A DNA stretch of 15,132 bases. Source: Planctomycetota bacterium (GTDB taxonomy: Bacteria > Planctomycetota > Planctomycetia > Pirellulales > Pirellulaceae). Under the pieces are notes generated by a model, which worked only from the letters and a program-made list of their open reading frames with translations, had not been told where the DNA came from and ran no database searches. Made by a program: the position numbers and the translations under genes. The DNA lies in contig JAEZAS010000450.1 of NCBI GenBank assembly GCA_023430365.1, positions 1 to 15,132 of the forward strand. Reading direction: 5' to 3'. Below, piece by piece: positions 13,502-15,132 of this stretch. Each line of letters starts with the position of its first letter. Within the stretch, counting starts at the first letter, position 1.

Positions 13502-14671
13502 CTAGGTACGTTTGAGCTTCACCGAGTTGCCGCCACGCGCCGACTCTTCGATCGCGGCCATGATCCGCATATCGGCCAGCCCCTCCTCGCCCGGAGTCCG
13601 CGGGGACTTGTCTGCGAGGACACACTCGGAGAAGTGCTCCATCTCGGCGGCAAAATGGTTCACCTGCCCCAGCAGCATCTCGGTCCGCTTCCCTCCGGTG
13701 TGTGTGAACAGTTGCAGGCCGCGATAGGAGAACGCCGGGTCGAGCTCGATGCTCCCCTCCTCGCAGTGCACCCGATAGCGCCGGCTTTCAGCCGCGTCAA
13801 AACTGCAATCGCAACTGGCGAGAATGCCGCTGGGAAAGCGGAGCGTGAAAGCGACGCTCTGCGGCACTTCGCGAAAGCGCGGGTTGCTCTTGTCCCAGTG
13901 CTCAAAGGCTGTCACTTCGACCGGCTCCTCCCCGGTCACATAACGACAGGCGTTCAGGCAATAGACGCCGATGTCGCCGAGCGGGCCGCCGCCGAGCTGC
14001 TTGCTCAAACGGATGTTTGGCGCCTGCACCACCTGGCAGTTGCTCGCCGAGATGCTGCGAAGCTTGCCGAAGTGCTGCTCCTTGCAGAGCTCGATCACCT
14101 TCTTGTTGTACGGCTCATACCTCAGACGGTAGGCGATCATCAGCTTGCGCTCCGCCTTCTTCGCGGCGGCGATCATCTGCTCGCTCTCCTTCACCGTCAC
14201 GGCCATCGGCTTCTCGCAGAGCACATGCTTGCCCGCCTGGTGACCGCGGATCGTGTACTCCGCATGCATGTTGTTGGGCAGGATGATGTAGATAACGTCG
14301 ACGTCCTCGTTCTCGGCGAGCTTGTCGTAATTGTCGTAGTTGTAGATGTTCTGCTGCTTGATGCCGTAAAACTCGGCCACCCGCTTTGCCTTGTCCGGAT
14401 GCCCGCTGACTAGCGCCGTGGGCCTCGAAAGCTTGCAGTGGGCAAACGCCGGCATCACTTCCTCCAGCGCCAGCTTGCCAAGCCCCACAATCGCCCAGCC
14501 GACGGTTTTCTGGGGCGACTCGGGCAGCGTCAGATCGGGCGGCTGCTTGTCAGGCGGAGCGAGCGGCGGCCCGTCATCAGCTCGCAAGAAGGACGAGGCC
14601 CAGAGCCCCGCTCCGAGGGCGCCGGTGGAGCTAAGAAACGTGCGGCGAGATGCTTCCGAAGAGCGAGCCAT
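13502..14671 (-). CDS. Tat-exported Gfo/Idh/MocA-family oxidoreductase (glucose-fructose oxidoreductase-like)
   Basis: A 389-residue NAD(P)-dependent sugar oxidoreductase. The N-terminus carries a twin-arginine signal SRRTFLSSTGALGAG (Arg9-Arg10), so it is probably exported folded with its cofactor. The Rossmann motif WAIVGLGKLALE (GLGKLA 63-68) and the EKP motif in CEKPMAV (153-155) are intact. AYRLRYEPYN (180-189) and LGGGPLGDIGVYCLNACRYVTG are close to glucose-fructose oxidoreductase from Zymomonas, a periplasmic enzyme with tightly held NADP. The exact sugar is unknown. A GGAGG ribosome site (14680-14684) lies 8 nt before the ATG at 14671. A terminator hairpin follows the gene. Planctomycetes carry many paralogues of this family. 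Confidence 0.92.
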   Translation of the reverse strand: MARSSEASRRTFLSSTGALGAGLWASSFLRADDGPPLAPPDKQPPDLTLPESPQKTVGWAIVGLGKLALEEVMPAFAHCKLSRPTALVSGHPDKAKRVAEFYGIKQQNIYNYDNYDKLAENEDVDVIYIILPNNMHAEYTIRGHQAGKHVLCEKPMAVTVKESEQMIAAAKKAERKLMIAYRLRYEPYNKKVIELCKEQHFGKLRSISASNCQVVQAPNIRLSKQLGGGPLGDIGVYCLNACRYVTGEEPVEVTAFEHWDKSNPRFREVPQSVAFTLRFPSGILASCDCSFDAAESRRYRVHCEEGSIELDPAFSYRGLQLFTHTGGKRTEMLLGQVNHFAAEMEHFSECVLADKSPRTPGEEGLADMRIMAAIEESARGGNSVKLKRT

Positions 14672-14744
14672 GCGACGAGCCTCCCTGGTGCGCAGGATTG
14701 CGTGAGGAAAGCTCGGAATTTTGCAAGGCGCGTGCCGGGGAGTC

Positions 14745-14778
14745 GGAATGTCGAATGACGAAGTTCGAATGGCGAAGG
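14745..14778 (+). repeat. Degenerate 14-nt direct repeat (GAATGACGAA type)
   Basis: TCGAATGACGAAGT (14751-14764) is followed directly by TCGAATGGCGAAGG (14765-14778), with a partial unit GGAATG before. A related pattern in the opposite orientation appears at 14834-14882. Both lie in the gap upstream of the oxidoreductase gene. Confidence 0.55.
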
Positions 14779-14833
14779 AAAAACAAAAATCAAAGCCCGA
14801 CCCTAACGGCGCGAGTTGGCAGCCGTCCTTGTT

Positions 14834-14882
14834 GTCGACTTCGAGCTTCGACTTTCCCTCGTCCTTTGACTTTCGATGTTCG
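14834..14882 (-). repeat. Degenerate GTCGAA/CGAAAGTC repeat, inverted relative to 14745-14778
   Basis: Read on the minus strand it contains repeated GAA-rich units (ATCGAAAGTC, AAAGGACGAG, GGAAAGTCGAAG, CTCGAAGTCGAC). The units are loose and the likeness to 14745-14778 is by composition and short words only. The array ends 14 nt past the stop of the OmpA-like gene. Confidence 0.4.
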
Positions 14883-14896
14883 CGCTTTTCCCTGCA

Positions 14897-15132
14897 TCAG
14901 TGCGTGCTGCTCGAGATCGGCATGTTCGCGGCCGCAGGGCTGATGTCGTTGAGCAGGAACACTTCGACGCGCGGGTTCTTGGCCTGCGACTCTTCGCTCA
15001 CCCCCAGCGACATCGGCTCATAGCCGGCCGCTTGGGCAAGTCGGATTCGCTTCGCCGGAATGCCGTCTTCTTCGAGCAGCTTCATCACGGCCATGCTGCG
15101 GGCATAGCACAGTTGCCACGAGTCCTGGTACT
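14897..15132 (-). CDS. OmpA/MotB-like C-terminal domain protein (3' end only)
   Basis: The last 77 or so residues of a gene that enters from the right edge; the frame is open to 15132. The order SWQLCYARSMAVMKLLEEDGI, then RIRLAQAAGYEP, then AKNPRVEVFLL matches the second half of the OmpA-like peptidoglycan-binding domain (usual form: LS-x-x-RA-x-x-V, GYGE-x-x-P, NRRVE). The usual NRRVE Arg pair reads NPRVE here. A short tail follows. OmpA, Pal or MotB types cannot be told apart without the N-terminus; the planctomycete MotB-like type is plausible. The peptidoglycan-contacting Asp would lie outside the window. Confidence 0.75.
   Translation of the reverse strand, partial: YQDSWQLCYARSMAVMKLLEEDGIPAKRIRLAQAAGYEPMSLGVSEESQAKNPRVEVFLLNDISPAAANMPISSSTH

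Noticed and set aside
13425..13625. Minus-strand 66-residue frame overlapping the end of the oxidoreductase gene, ending PREVFAWLDRAGRHAH
   Set aside because: The end looks protein-like, so I considered a frameshifted tail of the oxidoreductase. The main frame has a normal family end (RIMAAIEESARGGNSVKL), so no frameshift is needed.

Overview
This window looks like an ordinary stretch of chromosome from a planctomycete (Planctomycetota), probably a Pirellulales-type organism. The inference rests on the gene set: a cytosolic DUF58 protein with the planctomycete-style N-terminus, HEAT-repeat lipoproteins, a secreted FAD oxidoreductase with a golvesin-like tail, a PQQ-type propeller beginning DDWPQWRG, a Tat-exported Gfo/Idh/MocA oxidoreductase and an oversized signal peptidase I. 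GC content is high and the genes are mostly single or in short runs, with small but structured intergenic regions. I see no phage, transposase, CRISPR array or plasmid functions.

Layout. At the left a tRNA-Ala(GGC) lies on the minus strand with its own promoter and a clean intrinsic terminator. On the plus strand follow a polytopic membrane protein of the LPG-synthase/flippase-like UPF0104 family and a DUF58 protein. The DUF58 gene has a near-consensus promoter overlapped by a perfect palindrome. Two HEAT-repeat lipoprotein genes on the minus strand converge with DUF58. A small two-helix membrane protein of unknown function is next on the plus strand.

From 4.8 to 9.8 kb everything is on the minus strand: the FAD oxidoreductase with its own -10 box, lptB, and lepB. 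lepB lies upstream of lptB, 122 nt away. lepB is divergent from threonine synthase (thrC, plus). thrC converges with a PQQ-like beta-propeller gene, and the gap between them carries octamer repeats in inverted orientation and a heptamer AGTACT repeat. Upstream of the propeller gene come a long structured leader, a promoter, the terminator of the next gene, the Gfo/Idh/MocA oxidoreductase, a second intergenic region with degenerate repeats, and the 3' end of an OmpA/MotB-like gene running off the right edge.

Functional picture. The recognised genes are envelope biogenesis and export (LepB, LptB, lipoproteins, OmpA-like), secreted redox enzymes probably acting on carbohydrates, and housekeeping (tRNA-Ala, ThrC). 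I did not find a convincing new multi-gene system. The most unusual items are the signal peptidase with a zinc-ribbon between its catalytic Ser and Lys plus a large inserted domain, the promoter-palindrome at DUF58, and the inverted octamer arrays between the convergent thrC and propeller genes.
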